Assembly (NCBI GenBank): GCA_037200845.1
Contig: JBBCGQ010000001.1
Location: forward strand, 372,001 to 436,000
DNA length: 64,000 nt
Reading direction: 5' to 3'
DNA from: Bauldia sp.
GTDB taxonomy: Bacteria; Pseudomonadota; Alphaproteobacteria; Rhizobiales; Kaistiaceae
Positions 8,874 to 16,819 of the stretch are shown here, piece after piece (position 1 is the first letter of the stretch; each line of letters starts with the position of its first letter). Below the pieces are notes generated by a model that was not told the origin of the DNA, ran no database searches, and saw only the letters and a program-made list of their open reading frames with translations. The translations under genes were made by a program, and so were the position numbers.

Positions 8874-9379
8874 GTCGCCGCTCCCGGCGCCGGGAACAGC
8901 CCGACGACGTCGCCGGCTTCCGCGGACGGCTTCACCGGCGCCTGCGGCCGCGGTGGGGTCGGCGGAGTAGGAGGCGTCGGCGGCACCGGCGCGGCCATAG
9001 CGGCGGTGTCGGTCTCGCCGAAGTAGCGGATCTCGGCTTCCTCCAGCGAGCGGCCCTCGGCGACACCGATCATACGGTAGCCGTTGCGCTCCAGCGTCCA
9101 GCGGCGGAGCTCGTTGGCCTCCAGCGCGAACAGAATGTGGAGCAGGAAAATGATCGGCCCGCCCGACGATCCGACCAGCCGCTCGGCGAGGAACGCAATG
9201 CCCATCGCGATCACGATGTAGCCGATGAGAACCAGCCACATCCGGCGATAGATCAGCCAGGGGCCGGCGAAGAACAGCGCCGGCCAGTTGAAGCCGTCCT
9301 TGACGAAGACGAGCGCCATCGGGTCCGGCAGCGCATCGCCGTCGCGGGCCTGGGGCGCGAGGATCATGAAAACCGTCAT
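8870..9379 (-). CDS. DUF2628 domain membrane protein
   Basis: A 169-residue protein. A short N-terminal segment with the DUF2628 pattern ([21 protein letters not shown]) leads into two hydrophobic segments (about residues 35-60 and 68-92), then a cytosolic region and a proline-rich tail with a [11 protein letters not shown] run (about residues 128-140). ATG 9379 lies 11 nt after the hisB stop, and the end overlaps hisH, so it belongs to the his operon. This family is often found near hisB and hisH in Rhizobiales; its function is unknown. Confidence 0.85.
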   Translation of the reverse strand: MTVFMILAPQARDGDALPDPMALVFVKDGFNWPALFFAGPWLIYRRMWLVLIGYIVIAMGIAFLAERLVGSSGGPIIFLLHILFALEANELRRWTLERNGYRMIGVAEGRSLEEAEIRYFGETDTAAMAAPVPPTPPTPPTPPRPQAPVKPSAEAGDVVGLFPAPGAAT

Positions 9380-9390
9380 TGCTGCACCTG

Positions 9391-9984
9391 TTAGCCGGAG
9401 AGGCTGCCCTTGGTGGAGGGTACGCGCGATTTCTGCCGCGCGTCTATGGCGACGGCGGTGCGGAGCGCCCGCGCCAGCGCCTTGAAGCACGTCTCGGCGA
9501 TATGGTGGTTGTTCTTGCCGTAGAGATTCTCGATGTGCAGCGTGATCCCGGCGTTCTGCGCGAACGCCTGGAAAAATTCGCGGAACAGTTCGCTCTCCAT
9601 CTCGCCGATCTTCACGCGCGTGAAGGCGACCTTCCAGACCAGGTAAGGCCGGCCGGAAATATCGATCGCGGCGCGCGTCATCGCTTCGTCCATCGGCAGG
9701 TGCACGTCGGCGTAGCGCGTGATGCCCTTCATGTCGCCCAGCGCCTGCTTCAGCGCCTGGCCGAGCGCGATGCCGACGTCCTCGACCGTGTGGTGCTGGT
9801 CGATGTGCAAGTCGCCCTTGGCCGCGATGGTGATGTCGATCAGGCTGTGGCGCGCGACCTGCTCCAGCATGTGGTCGAAGAAGCCGACGCCGGTCGAAAT
9901 CTTCGCCTTGCCCTCGCCGTCGAGGGCGACGGTGACGGCGATGTCGGTTTCCTTGGTCTTGCGCTTGATCGTGGCGCTACGCAT
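9391..9984 (-). CDS. hisB: Imidazoleglycerol-phosphate dehydratase
   Basis: A 197-residue monofunctional HisB that dehydrates imidazole-glycerol phosphate to imidazole-acetol phosphate. Manganese-binding motifs are visible as [29 protein letters not shown] and [22 protein letters not shown] 9984 is preceded by an AAAGGA ribosome site. It is the first gene of the leftward his-coaA operon and diverges from hslV across a gap of about 330 bp. The phosphatase domain fused to HisB in enterobacteria is absent, as expected for alphaproteobacteria. Confidence 0.97.
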   Translation of the reverse strand: MRSATIKRKTKETDIAVTVALDGEGKAKISTGVGFFDHMLEQVARHSLIDITIAAKGDLHIDQHHTVEDVGIALGQALKQALGDMKGITRYADVHLPMDEAMTRAAIDISGRPYLVWKVAFTRVKIGEMESELFREFFQAFAQNAGITLHIENLYGKNNHHIAETCFKALARALRTAVAIDARQKSRVPSTKGSLSG

Positions 9985-10072
9985 GGGCAGGTCCTTTCGG
10001 GCCGGGCTTGTATCAGGGGAGCGAGAGGATTGCCACAATTTGAGGTCGGCCGAACCGCCCGCTCCGCTTGAA

Positions 10073-10189
10073 CCCTCCCCTTGTGGGAGGTTCAAAACGC
10101 CGAAGGCGTTTTGGGGAGGGGTGTGCGTGCAGGAGAGACACCTCTCCCCGAAACTGCGCCGCAGTTTCGACCCTCCCACAAGGGGAGGG
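10073..10189. repeat. Cloverleaf-like palindromic element between hisB and hslV
   Basis: The outer arms CCCTCCCCTTGTGGGAGG (10073-10090) and CCTCCCACAAGGGGAGGG (10172-10189) are exact 18-bp complements. Inside lie two further perfect hairpins, AAAACGCC/GGCGTTTT (10093-10111) and GAAACTGCG/CGCAGTTTC (10150-10168), so either strand can fold into a stem bearing two arms. It fills most of the 328-bp divergent region; apart from a possible hslV promoter I see nothing else there. Similar outer arms with an ACAAGGGAGAGG core occur in the element at 61.1 kb. Confidence 0.85.
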
Positions 10190-10210
10190 TTCGGCCCGCT
10201 GCGGCGGCGG

Positions 10211-10240
10211 TTTGCAGCCGCCCCGAATGAACCTACATAT
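10211..10240 (+). promoter_or_regulatory. Possible promoter of hslVU
   Basis: TTTGCA (10211-10216) and CTACATAT (10233-10240) are spaced 16 nt apart, about 75 nt before the hslV start. The pattern is compatible with a heat-shock or vegetative promoter but is not a strong match to either. Confidence 0.35.
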
Positions 10241-10312
10241 GCCTCGCATACGGAAGCCGCGTGCGGTGCCAATGGACCGCTGGCCGGCTTGCCAGAAAGG
10301 AAGAGTACCCCA

Positions 10313-10876
10313 GTGGAACATAAGGATTCCGCCACCTGGTACGGCACGACCATCGTGACCGTCAGGAAGGGTGGCAAGGTCGTCGTCGCGGGCGACGGCC
10401 AGGTCTCGGTCGGCCAGACCGTGATGAAGCACAACGCCAAGAAGGTGCGCACGCTCGGCAAGGGCAACGGCGTCATCGCCGGGTTCGCCGGCGCCACCGC
10501 CGACGCGTTTACCCTCTTCGAGCGGCTCGAGGCCAAGCTCGAGCAGTATCCCGGCCAGCTCACCCGCGCTTGCGTCGAGCTCGCCAAGGACTGGCGCACC
10601 GACCGCTATCTCCGCCGTCTCGAAGCCATGATGATCGTCGCCGACAAGGGGACGACGCTGGTGCTGACCGGCACCGGCGACGTGCTCGAGCCGGAATACG
10701 GCGTCGCCGCGATCGGCTCGGGCGGCAACTACGCCCTCGCCGCGGCGCGCGCCCTCATGGATTCGGACAAGGATGCCGAGACCATCGCCCGCAAGGCGAT
10801 GGAGATCGCCGCCGACATCTGCATCTACACCAACGATAACGTCACGCTGGAAAGCCTGCCGTCGGAGGCGAAGTAA
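10313..10876 (+). CDS. hslV: ATP-dependent protease subunit HslV
   Basis: A 187-residue peptidase subunit of the HslVU (ClpQY) protease, an N-terminal threonine hydrolase of the proteasome beta fold. The start is GTG 10313, with an AGAAAGGAAGAG ribosome site; the first ten or so residues form a propeptide and the catalytic threonine follows in [14 protein letters not shown] (Thr12). The [20 protein letters not shown] segment and the [14 protein letters not shown] helix are typical. hslU starts 1 nt after its stop. Confidence 0.96.
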   Translation: MEHKDSATWYGTTIVTVRKGGKVVVAGDGQVSVGQTVMKHNAKKVRTLGKGNGVIAGFAGATADAFTLFERLEAKLEQYPGQLTRACVELAKDWRTDRYLRRLEAMMIVADKGTTLVLTGTGDVLEPEYGVAAIGSGGNYALAAARALMDSDKDAETIARKAMEIAADICIYTNDNVTLESLPSEAK

Positions 10877-10877
10877 C

Positions 10878-12173
10878 ATGACCACATTCTCACCGCGTGA
10901 AATCGTCTCCGAACTGGACCGGTTCATCATCGGCCAGCACGATGCCAAGCGGGCGGTCGCGATTGCGCTCCGCAATCGCTGGCGCCGCCAGCAGTTGACC
11001 GGGCCGATGCGCGAGGAGGTTCTGCCGAAGAACATCCTCATGATCGGGCCGACCGGCGTCGGCAAGACCGAGATTTCCCGGCGCCTGGCGAAGCTCGCCG
11101 GCGCGCCGTTCCTGAAGATCGAGGCGACGAAGTTCACCGAGGTCGGCTACGTCGGCCGCGACGTCGATTCGATCGTCCGCGATCTCGTCGAGGTCGGCAT
11201 CGGGCTGGTGCGCGAGCGCCGCCGCAAGGACGTCGCCGCCAAGGCCGAAATGGCCGCGGAGGAACGGGTTCTGGCCGCATTGGTCGGCCCCGCCGCCTCG
11301 CCGACGACGCGGGAATCGTTCCGCAAGCGCCTGCGCGACGGCGAGCTCGACGACAAGGAAATCGAGATCGAGGTCAAGGACGGCGCCCCCAACATGCCGC
11401 AGTTCGACATGCCCGGCGGTAGCGTCGGCGTCGTCAACATCGGCGAGATGCTCGGCAAGGCATTCGGCGGCCGCACCAAGACGCGCCGCGTCTCGGTCAA
11501 GGATTCGCACAACCTGCTGCTCAACGAGGAGTCGGACAAGCTGCTCGACACCGAGGAGGTGACGCGCGAGGCGATCCTCGCCGTCGAGAACGACGGCATC
11601 GTCTTCCTCGACGAGATCGACAAGATCGCGCGCGAGGGCAACTTCGGCGGCGGCGTGTCGCGCGAAGGCGTGCAGCGCGACCTGCTGCCGCTGATCGAAG
11701 GCACGACGGTGGCGACGAAGTACGGGCCGGTGAAGACCGACCACATCCTCTTCATCGCGTCGGGCGCCTTCCATGTCGCCAAGCCGTCGGACCTGCTGCC
11801 TGAGTTGCAGGGCCGTCTGCCGATCCGTGTCGAACTTTCGGCGCTCACCAAGGACGACTTCGTCAAGATCCTGACGGAGACCGAGGCGAGCCTCATCAAG
11901 CAGTACATCGCGCTGCTCGGCACCGAGGGCGTCAAGCTCGAGATCACGCCGGACGCCATCGACGCGATCGCGAGCTTTGCCGTCGGCATCAACGCCAGCG
12001 TCGAGAACATCGGCGCCCGGCGTCTGCAGACCGTGATGGAGCGGGTGCTGGACGAGGTGTCGTTCACCGCCGCCGACCAGGAAGGCGAGACGGTGGTGAT
12101 CGACGGCAAGTACGTCGAGGCCCACATCGGCGATCTTGCCCGCAACGTCGACCTGTCGCGGTTCATCCTCTAG
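10878..12173 (+). CDS. hslU: ATP-dependent protease ATPase subunit HslU
   Basis: A 431-residue AAA+ unfoldase that feeds substrates to HslV. The N domain begins [16 protein letters not shown]. Walker A is [14 protein letters not shown] (about residues 58-71), the variable I domain runs through about residues 110-235, Walker B is [12 protein letters not shown], and sensor 2 is [18 protein letters not shown]. The C terminus ends DLSRFIL, the docking tail that activates HslV. ATG 10878 directly follows hslV. Length is normal for alphaproteobacteria. Confidence 0.97.
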   Translation: MTTFSPREIVSELDRFIIGQHDAKRAVAIALRNRWRRQQLTGPMREEVLPKNILMIGPTGVGKTEISRRLAKLAGAPFLKIEATKFTEVGYVGRDVDSIVRDLVEVGIGLVRERRRKDVAAKAEMAAEERVLAALVGPAASPTTRESFRKRLRDGELDDKEIEIEVKDGAPNMPQFDMPGGSVGVVNIGEMLGKAFGGRTKTRRVSVKDSHNLLLNEESDKLLDTEEVTREAILAVENDGIVFLDEIDKIAREGNFGGGVSREGVQRDLLPLIEGTTVATKYGPVKTDHILFIASGAFHVAKPSDLLPELQGRLPIRVELSALTKDDFVKILTETEASLIKQYIALLGTEGVKLEITPDAIDAIASFAVGINASVENIGARRLQTVMERVLDEVSFTAADQEGETVVIDGKYVEAHIGDLARNVDLSRFIL

Positions 12174-12190
12174 GCCGTCCCCACCCGCTA

Positions 12191-12287
12191 GTCGCCGCGA
12201 AAGCGGGGACCCGCGGGTGCCGTGGTGCTGTTCTTCGCCGCGGTGCTTCGCGCTTGAAGTGGATTCTCGCTTTCGCGGGGATGAGCG
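12191..12287. repeat. Family B (GCGAAAGCGGGG) palindromic element, copy 1
   Basis: CCGCGAAAGCG (12195-12205) is matched by CGCTTTCGCGG (12268-12278) about 62 nt away, and the element ends in GGGGATGAGCGGA. Four further copies of the arm pair lie at 13.5, 16.7, 37.0 and 56.5 kb. It sits between hslU and the DUF1402 gene. Confidence 0.8.
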
Positions 12288-12352
12288 GAGAGGAACGCAG
12301 GTGCTGTGACGGCCGACACAGGCTATGTGCCCGCCGCCTTTCTTCCGTGGCG

Positions 12353-12379
12353 CCGGCCGGGCTATCATCGCCCGGCCGG
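12353..12379. other. Strong GC hairpin upstream of the DUF1402 gene
   Basis: CCGGCCGGGC (12353-12362) pairs perfectly with GCCCGGCCGG (12370-12379) around a TATCATC loop, 39 nt before the ATG of the next gene. It may be part of the 5' leader or a partial terminator for hslU. There is no T-tract. Confidence 0.45.
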
Positions 12380-12418
12380 TAGCCCGGAATCCGGCCTGTT
12401 GTCCGCGTTTGGAGCGTC

Positions 12419-13462
12419 ATGCCGCGTCTGTTGAAGCTCGCCCCGCTGATCGTGTGCCTTGCGCTGGGCGTGGCTTCGTTCGCGGCGGCCGACGATGCGC
12501 CGCGGAAGGTCATCGTCGTCCCGCCCGGCAACCGCTCGGCGGTGCAGCCTGAAATTTCGGCGAGCGCGGTCAAGCGGACGGCGGAGACCAAAGGCACCTT
12601 CGATTCGAAGTATGCCGCGGTCTATCAGCAGCTCTCGGCCAACCCGGAGGTGATCGGCAAGATCGTCAAAGCCGCCGCGGTCTACGGCATCGATCCGATC
12701 CACATCATCGGCGCCATCGTCGGCGAGCACACCTACAACGTCGACGTTTTCGACAGCCTGCAGGGCTACTACGTCAAGGCGCTGTCCTATCTCGGCGCCG
12801 GCAACCTGCGTTTTGCCTACAAGGGCGAGGACGTCGAGAAATTCGTCGAGCGGCCGGAGTTTGCGCCGTGCGCGACATCGGCCGACGACTACGACCTGTG
12901 GACCTGCCGCGACCGCATCTGGCGCGACGTCTTCCGCGGCAAGAACGTCGGCAGCATCGACTGGCCCGACGACCGCTTCGAGCGCGTGTTCTTCCAGCCG
13001 TTCCTCGCCGGGCAGACTTTCGGCCTCGGCCAGCTCTCGCCGCTGGCGGCGCTGTCGGTTTCCGACAGGGTGCACGCCGCCACCGGCCTGCCGCTGCTCG
13101 ACGTGCAGAAGGCGCCCGAGATCTACGCGGCGGTGATGGATCCCGACAAGACGCTGAACTACATGGCGGCGCTGATCCGCGCCGACATCGACGCCTACCG
13201 CGACATCGCCGGCTTCGACATTTCCGGCAACCCCGGCCTGACCGCGACGCTCTACAACACCGGCGAGGCCGAGGAGCGCGCCGGTGTCCTGGCGGCCGAA
13301 AACAAGAAGCGCCGCGCTCAGGGCCTGGGGCCAATATTACCGCGCGAAAATTATTACGGCTGGCTGATCAACGACCGGCTGGACGAGCTGCGCAAGCTGC
13401 TGCCGACGCCGGTCGTGACACCGCCGCCTACGCCTGCCGCGGTCGAGAAGCCGAAGACGTAA
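12419..13462 (+). CDS. DUF1402 family exported protein
   Basis: A 347-residue protein with a signal peptide (hydrophobic core about residues 6-20, probable cleavage near SFAAA). The mature part matches DUF1402, an alphaproteobacterial family of unknown function usually found after hslU. The segment YGIDPIHIIGAIVGEHTYNV and the later FGLGQLSPLAAL resemble the helical core of lytic transglycosylase-like folds, with an EHT at the usual catalytic-glutamate position. A murein-related role is therefore possible but only inferred. The C terminus is a proline-rich tail. Start ATG 12419. Confidence 0.85.
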   Translation: MPRLLKLAPLIVCLALGVASFAAADDAPRKVIVVPPGNRSAVQPEISASAVKRTAETKGTFDSKYAAVYQQLSANPEVIGKIVKAAAVYGIDPIHIIGAIVGEHTYNVDVFDSLQGYYVKALSYLGAGNLRFAYKGEDVEKFVERPEFAPCATSADDYDLWTCRDRIWRDVFRGKNVGSIDWPDDRFERVFFQPFLAGQTFGLGQLSPLAALSVSDRVHAATGLPLLDVQKAPEIYAAVMDPDKTLNYMAALIRADIDAYRDIAGFDISGNPGLTATLYNTGEAEERAGVLAAENKKRRAQGLGPILPRENYYGWLINDRLDELRKLLPTPVVTPPPTPAAVEKPKT

Positions 13463-13470
13463 CTCCCCTC

Positions 13471-13568
13471 CCCTCCGCTTTCCCCGCGAAGGCGGGGATC
13501 CAGTAGCCGTCAGGTCATTGCGCAATCTGCACCACCTGCGCCCCCGCTTTCGCGGGAGAAGCGGAGGG
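13471..13568. repeat. Family B palindromic element, copy 2
   Basis: The outer arms CCCTCCGCTT (13471-13480) and AAGCGGAGGG (13559-13568) enclose CCCCGCGAAGGCGGGG and CCCCCGCTTTCGCGGG hairpins. The element lies exactly between the convergent DUF1402 and Smr genes, where it could serve as a two-way terminator. Confidence 0.8.
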
Positions 13569-13621
13569 TGATGCGCGGCGTCGAAGACAGGCGCTGGTTT
13601 CATCGCCGCGACAGCGAGTTT

Positions 13622-14173
13622 CTACTTCACCCGCCTGATCCGCACATACAGCGCTCCCGCGCCGCCATGGTTGCGCGCCGCTTCCTCGAAGCCGATGACC
13701 ACCGGACGCAGCGCCGGCGAAGCCAGCCAGTGCGGCACCATGCGGCGCAGGATGCCGCGCTCGCCTTCGCGCGCATCGTCGGCCGCCTTGCCCTTGCCGG
13801 TGATGACCAGCACGACCTTGGCGCCCTCCATCTGCGCGTCGCGCAGGAACGTCTCGAGCCGGCGCTCGGCGGCGAGCTGCGTCAGGCCGTGCAGGTCGAT
13901 GCGCCGGTCGATGGCGACGGCGCCGCGCGCCACGCGGCTCCGCGTGCGCCGGTCGAGCGGCGCCAGCGCCGGCGGCGCCTTCGGCGGCGGCGGTTTGGGC
14001 GGCACGAATTGCGGCGCCGGCGGCGCCTTCTTTTTCTGCGGCCCCGGCGGCCTCTTCTTTTCCGCCTCGGGCGGCTTCGGCGGTGCCTTCACCGGCGCGA
14101 TCGGCGCGACGGTCTCCTTGACCTTCTCCCACAGCTCCAGCTCCTCGCCGGTCGGAACGCGCCGGCGGCTCAT
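13622..14173 (-). CDS. Smr/MutS2 C-terminal domain protein
   Basis: A 183-residue protein. The N-terminal half is a lysine/proline/alanine-rich linker (about residues 25-75, with several KPP runs). The C-terminal half is an Smr domain with the IDLHGLTQLAAERRL motif and VLVITGKGK, the signature of Smr nucleases and RNA-binding proteins. The ATG at 14173 overlaps the mltA stop by four bases. Smr, mltA and the Tim44-like gene form one minus-strand operon, a common Rhizobiales arrangement. The cellular substrate is unknown. Confidence 0.9.
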   Translation of the reverse strand: MSRRRVPTGEELELWEKVKETVAPIAPVKAPPKPPEAEKKRPPGPQKKKAPPAPQFVPPKPPPPKAPPALAPLDRRTRSRVARGAVAIDRRIDLHGLTQLAAERRLETFLRDAQMEGAKVVLVITGKGKAADDAREGERGILRRMVPHWLASPALRPVVIGFEEAARNHGGAGALYVRIRRVK

Positions 14174-15213
14174 CGCGCCCTCGGCATGAGCACGACGAAG
14201 CGGCCGGGCGCACGCATCGCGCCGGCGATCTCCCCGGCCGCATCGCCCGAGCCGAAGAAGATATCGCCACGCGCGGGTCCGACGATCGCCGACCCGGTGT
14301 CCTGCGCCACCATCAGGCGATAGAATGCGCGGCCGGACGGCAGCATCGTCTCGATCCATATCGGCGCGTGGAACGTGTGCACCAGTCGGTCGACCGCGAG
14401 GCTGCGGCACGGGGTCAGCGGCACCTTGGCGGCGGCGATGGGGCCGAGCGCTGCATCGCTCACCGGCGCCTCGCGGAAATAGATGTACGAGCGGTTGGCG
14501 GCGAGCACGGCCGGCATCTCGTCCGGGTGCGCCGCGAGCCAGGCGCGGATCGTCTGCATCGTCACTGCCTCGCGCGGCACGCCGGCGCGGTCGGCGACGA
14601 CGCGGCCGATCGGCGTGTACGGGTGCCCGCTTTTGGCGGCATAGGTGACGCGGAGCCTCGCGCCATCGGGCAGGCGGATGCGCGCCGCGCCCTGCACATG
14701 GATGAAGAAGGCGTCGACCGGGTCGCGCAGCCAGACAAACTCAAGGTTTTGGCCCTCAAGCGCGCCCGCCATGACGGCGGCGCGATCGTGGTGCTCGGCG
14801 AGGCCGGCCGCGGTCTTGCGGGCAAAGCGGAAGCTCGGGTCGAGGCCCGCGACGCTGCCCGGTTCGACCTCGACGAGATCGGCGGGCGGGCGATGGAGCG
14901 GCACGGTCAACCCCGCCGTCCGCGTCAGCGAGCCCGCGACCTCGGGCTCGTAGTAGCCGGTGAAGAAGCCTGGCTCGGCGAGAGCGTACGGCACGAATTC
15001 CGTCTCGAAGAAGCGGCGCGCGTTTTCCGACACCACGTTTGCGGCGCGCTCGACCAGCGCGGCCAGCGCCGCCGCATCAATGCCCAGTGAACGCGATTTC
15101 GGCGGATGCTCCGCGACCACGTCGGCGCCGCGCGCGAAAGCGGCCAGCGCCGCCGCGTGGTCGTCCTCCGCCCAGCCGTGGAGATCGCCGAAGGTGAGCG
15201 GTGTCAGTTCGAT
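14170..15213 (-). CDS. mltA: Murein transglycosylase A (start codon unresolved)
   Basis: MltA cleaves peptidoglycan glycan strands with formation of anhydro-muramyl ends in the periplasm. Family features are the TGYYEPEVAGS segment, the barrel motif FIHVQGAARIRLPDG and the 3D domain at the C terminus (MVAQDTGSAIVGPARGDIFFG, with the catalytic aspartates). The conserved N terminus (LTFGDLHGWAEDDHAAALAA) is encoded upstream of the first ordinary start, GTG 15120, and no ATG, GTG or TTG lies between it and the in-frame UGA of the Tim44-like gene. AUC 15213, 6 nt after GAGGGG, or CTG 15207 are candidate starts. No signal peptide is visible, which is odd for a periplasmic enzyme. Confidence 0.85.
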   Translation of the reverse strand: MELTPLTFGDLHGWAEDDHAAALAAFARGADVVAEHPPKSRSLGIDAAALAALVERAANVVSENARRFFETEFVPYALAEPGFFTGYYEPEVAGSLTRTAGLTVPLHRPPADLVEVEPGSVAGLDPSFRFARKTAAGLAEHHDRAAVMAGALEGQNLEFVWLRDPVDAFFIHVQGAARIRLPDGARLRVTYAAKSGHPYTPIGRVVADRAGVPREAVTMQTIRAWLAAHPDEMPAVLAANRSYIYFREAPVSDAALGPIAAAKVPLTPCRSLAVDRLVHTFHAPIWIETMLPSGRAFYRLMVAQDTGSAIVGPARGDIFFGSGDAAGEIAGAMRAPGRFVVLMPRAR

Positions 15214-15231
15214 GCGCCGCCCCTCACCGGA

Positions 15232-15966
15232 TCACTCGACCGATTCGGTCGCCACCAGTTTCCAGTTCGGATCGCGCGAGGTCGTGTCGCGCGCGAAGGT
15301 CCACACGTCGGTGACGTCGCCGACGTGCGTCGGATCGCCGTCGATCACCGCGCCCGCCTTGTCGTGCGTCGCCGACACCAGCTTCGACAGGAAGCGGACG
15401 GTGATCTGCGCCGTCGTCGCCTTGCCCGAGGCAGCGGTGATGTCGGTCTTGTCGATGCCGACGAACTTGAACTCGATGGTCTCGCCGCGCCCTTCGCGCT
15501 CGGTGATCGCGGCGACGAAGCCGTCGAAGACCTCGCGTGACAGGAGCTGCTTCAGCGTCTTGCGGTCGCCCTCGGCGAAGGCGGTGACGATCATCTCGTA
15601 GGCGGATTTCGCGCCGGTCACGAACTCCGCCGGGTCGAAGCTCTTGTCGAGCGCGGCGATCGCCTTGAGGCCGTCGCGGAGGGCCGAGCCTTCCGGCGCG
15701 ATGTTGTTGATGTGCGCCTCGGCGCCGGGCGCGAGCTCGGCGGTGACCGCGGCGCCCGCCGGCGCCGTGCGGCGCGGCAGGCTGATGATCTTGTCGGTGG
15801 TCGTGGTGTCGCCGGGCGCGGTCGGCACGCTGTCGCGGCGCGAGTAAGGATCGAACGGCGGCCGCTCGTTGCCGGTGCGCCGGCCGAGCACGTTGCGCAA
15901 CCGGAGGAACACGACCACCGCGATCACCAGGAAGACGATGCTGTAGATGTCGACGAAACCGCTCAT
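15232..15966 (-). CDS. Tim44/TimA-like domain protein
   Basis: A 244-residue protein with one N-terminal membrane anchor (about residues 6-24), a charged proline-rich linker (to about 65) and a C-terminal Tim44-like alpha/beta domain (about 100-240). The domain is related to mitochondrial import motor subunit Tim44; bacterial members are inner-membrane proteins of poorly known function. It starts the Smr-mltA operon and is divergent from secB across 240 bp in which I see no clear promoter. Its TGA is followed after six codons, in the same frame, by the mltA reading frame. Confidence 0.9.
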   Translation of the reverse strand: MSGFVDIYSIVFLVIAVVVFLRLRNVLGRRTGNERPPFDPYSRRDSVPTAPGDTTTTDKIISLPRRTAPAGAAVTAELAPGAEAHINNIAPEGSALRDGLKAIAALDKSFDPAEFVTGAKSAYEMIVTAFAEGDRKTLKQLLSREVFDGFVAAITEREGRGETIEFKFVGIDKTDITAASGKATTAQITVRFLSKLVSATHDKAGAVIDGDPTHVGDVTDVWTFARDTTSRDPNWKLVATESVE

Positions 15967-16206
15967 CGCTTGGGAACGCCTTGACGCTGGACTCGTGGGG
16001 CCACCTTGGCACGAAAGGCGTGGCGAAATCGATCTGTTCTATATGGGCAACCTTATGGTCGTCTGCCACTCCGTCAAGGCGCCGCATTCCGCCGTTGAGC
16101 GCGGCCGCGGGCGCCTTGTCACGCTTCCGGGGGCGTGTTAGCCCAACCGCCGCAAAAGCTGGCCGGACGGGCCGCTTTTAGGGGCAAGTCGTACGAGGAG
16201 CGAGTG

Positions 16207-16695
16207 ATGGCGGAACCCGGGAACGTAGGCAGCAACCCGGCGGGCGGCGCCGGCCAGCCGAACCTCAGCGTGCTCACCCAGTACGTCAAGGATTTCTCCT
16301 TCGAGAACCCCGGCGCTCCGCAGTCGCTGCGCGCCCGCCAGACGCCGCCGAACATCAACATCTCGATCGGCGTGCAGTCCCAGCCCGTCGGCAACAACGA
16401 GGTCGAGGTCGAGTTGCGCATCGACGCCCGCGCCGTTGAGGGCCAGGCCGTGCTGTTCGCGATCGAGCTGGTCTATGCCGGCGTCTTCCGCTTCACCAAC
16501 ATTCCCGGCGAGCAGGTCCGCCCGGTGGCGCTGATCGAGTGCCCGCGGCTGCTCTTCCCCTTCGCGCGGCAGATCGTCGCCGAGGCGAGCCGCAACGGCG
16601 GCTTCCCGCCGCTGCTCATCGACCCGGTCGATTTCGTCCAGATGTTCCGTCAGCAGGTGGCGAGCGAAGGCCAGCCGGCCGGCGCACCGAATTAG
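16207..16695 (+). CDS. secB: Protein-export chaperone SecB
   Basis: A 162-residue cytosolic tetrameric chaperone that keeps secretory preproteins unfolded and hands them to SecA. Typical elements are LSVLTQYVKDFSFENPGAP, the NEVEVELRIDARA strands, the LVYAGVFRFTNIP segment and the LFPFARQIVAEASRNGGFPP helix that contacts SecA. ATG 16207 follows a GAGGAG ribosome site by 6 nt. Location beside the Tim44-like gene is the standard Rhizobiales context. Confidence 0.96.
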   Translation: MAEPGNVGSNPAGGAGQPNLSVLTQYVKDFSFENPGAPQSLRARQTPPNINISIGVQSQPVGNNEVEVELRIDARAVEGQAVLFAIELVYAGVFRFTNIPGEQVRPVALIECPRLLFPFARQIVAEASRNGGFPPLLIDPVDFVQMFRQQVASEGQPAGAPN

Positions 16696-16697
16696 GC

Positions 16698-16819
16698 CAT
16701 TCACTCCGCTTTCCCCCGCGAAGGCGGGGATCCAGGTGCCGAAAATCATTCCACGCCGTGAAGGGAAGCGCTCGTTGCGCTTCCTGGCTCCCCGCTTTCG
16801 CGGGGAAATGCGGAGAATG
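16698..16819. repeat. Family B palindromic element, copy 3
   Basis: CATTCACTCCGC at the left end mirrors GCGGAGAATG at the right end, with CCCCGCGAAGGCGGGG and CCCCGCTTTCGCGGGG hairpins inside and a GAAGCGC/GCGCTTC stem in the middle. The element exactly fills the gap between the convergent secB and adenosine kinase stops. Confidence 0.8.

Noticed and set aside
15232-15234. Selenocysteine reading of the UGA between Tim44-like and mltA
   Set aside because: No selenoprotein family is involved and no SECIS-like hairpin directly after the UGA is convincing. Simple readthrough or a rare start is more likely.
15967-16206. Divergent promoters between the Tim44-like gene and secB
   Set aside because: Several TTGAC-like hexamers exist but none has a good -10 box at proper spacing, so no site is called.
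13471-16819. CRISPR array from the repeated GCGAAAGCGGGG units
   Set aside because: Copies are single inverted pairs kilobases apart, not regularly spaced direct repeats, and no cas gene is present.
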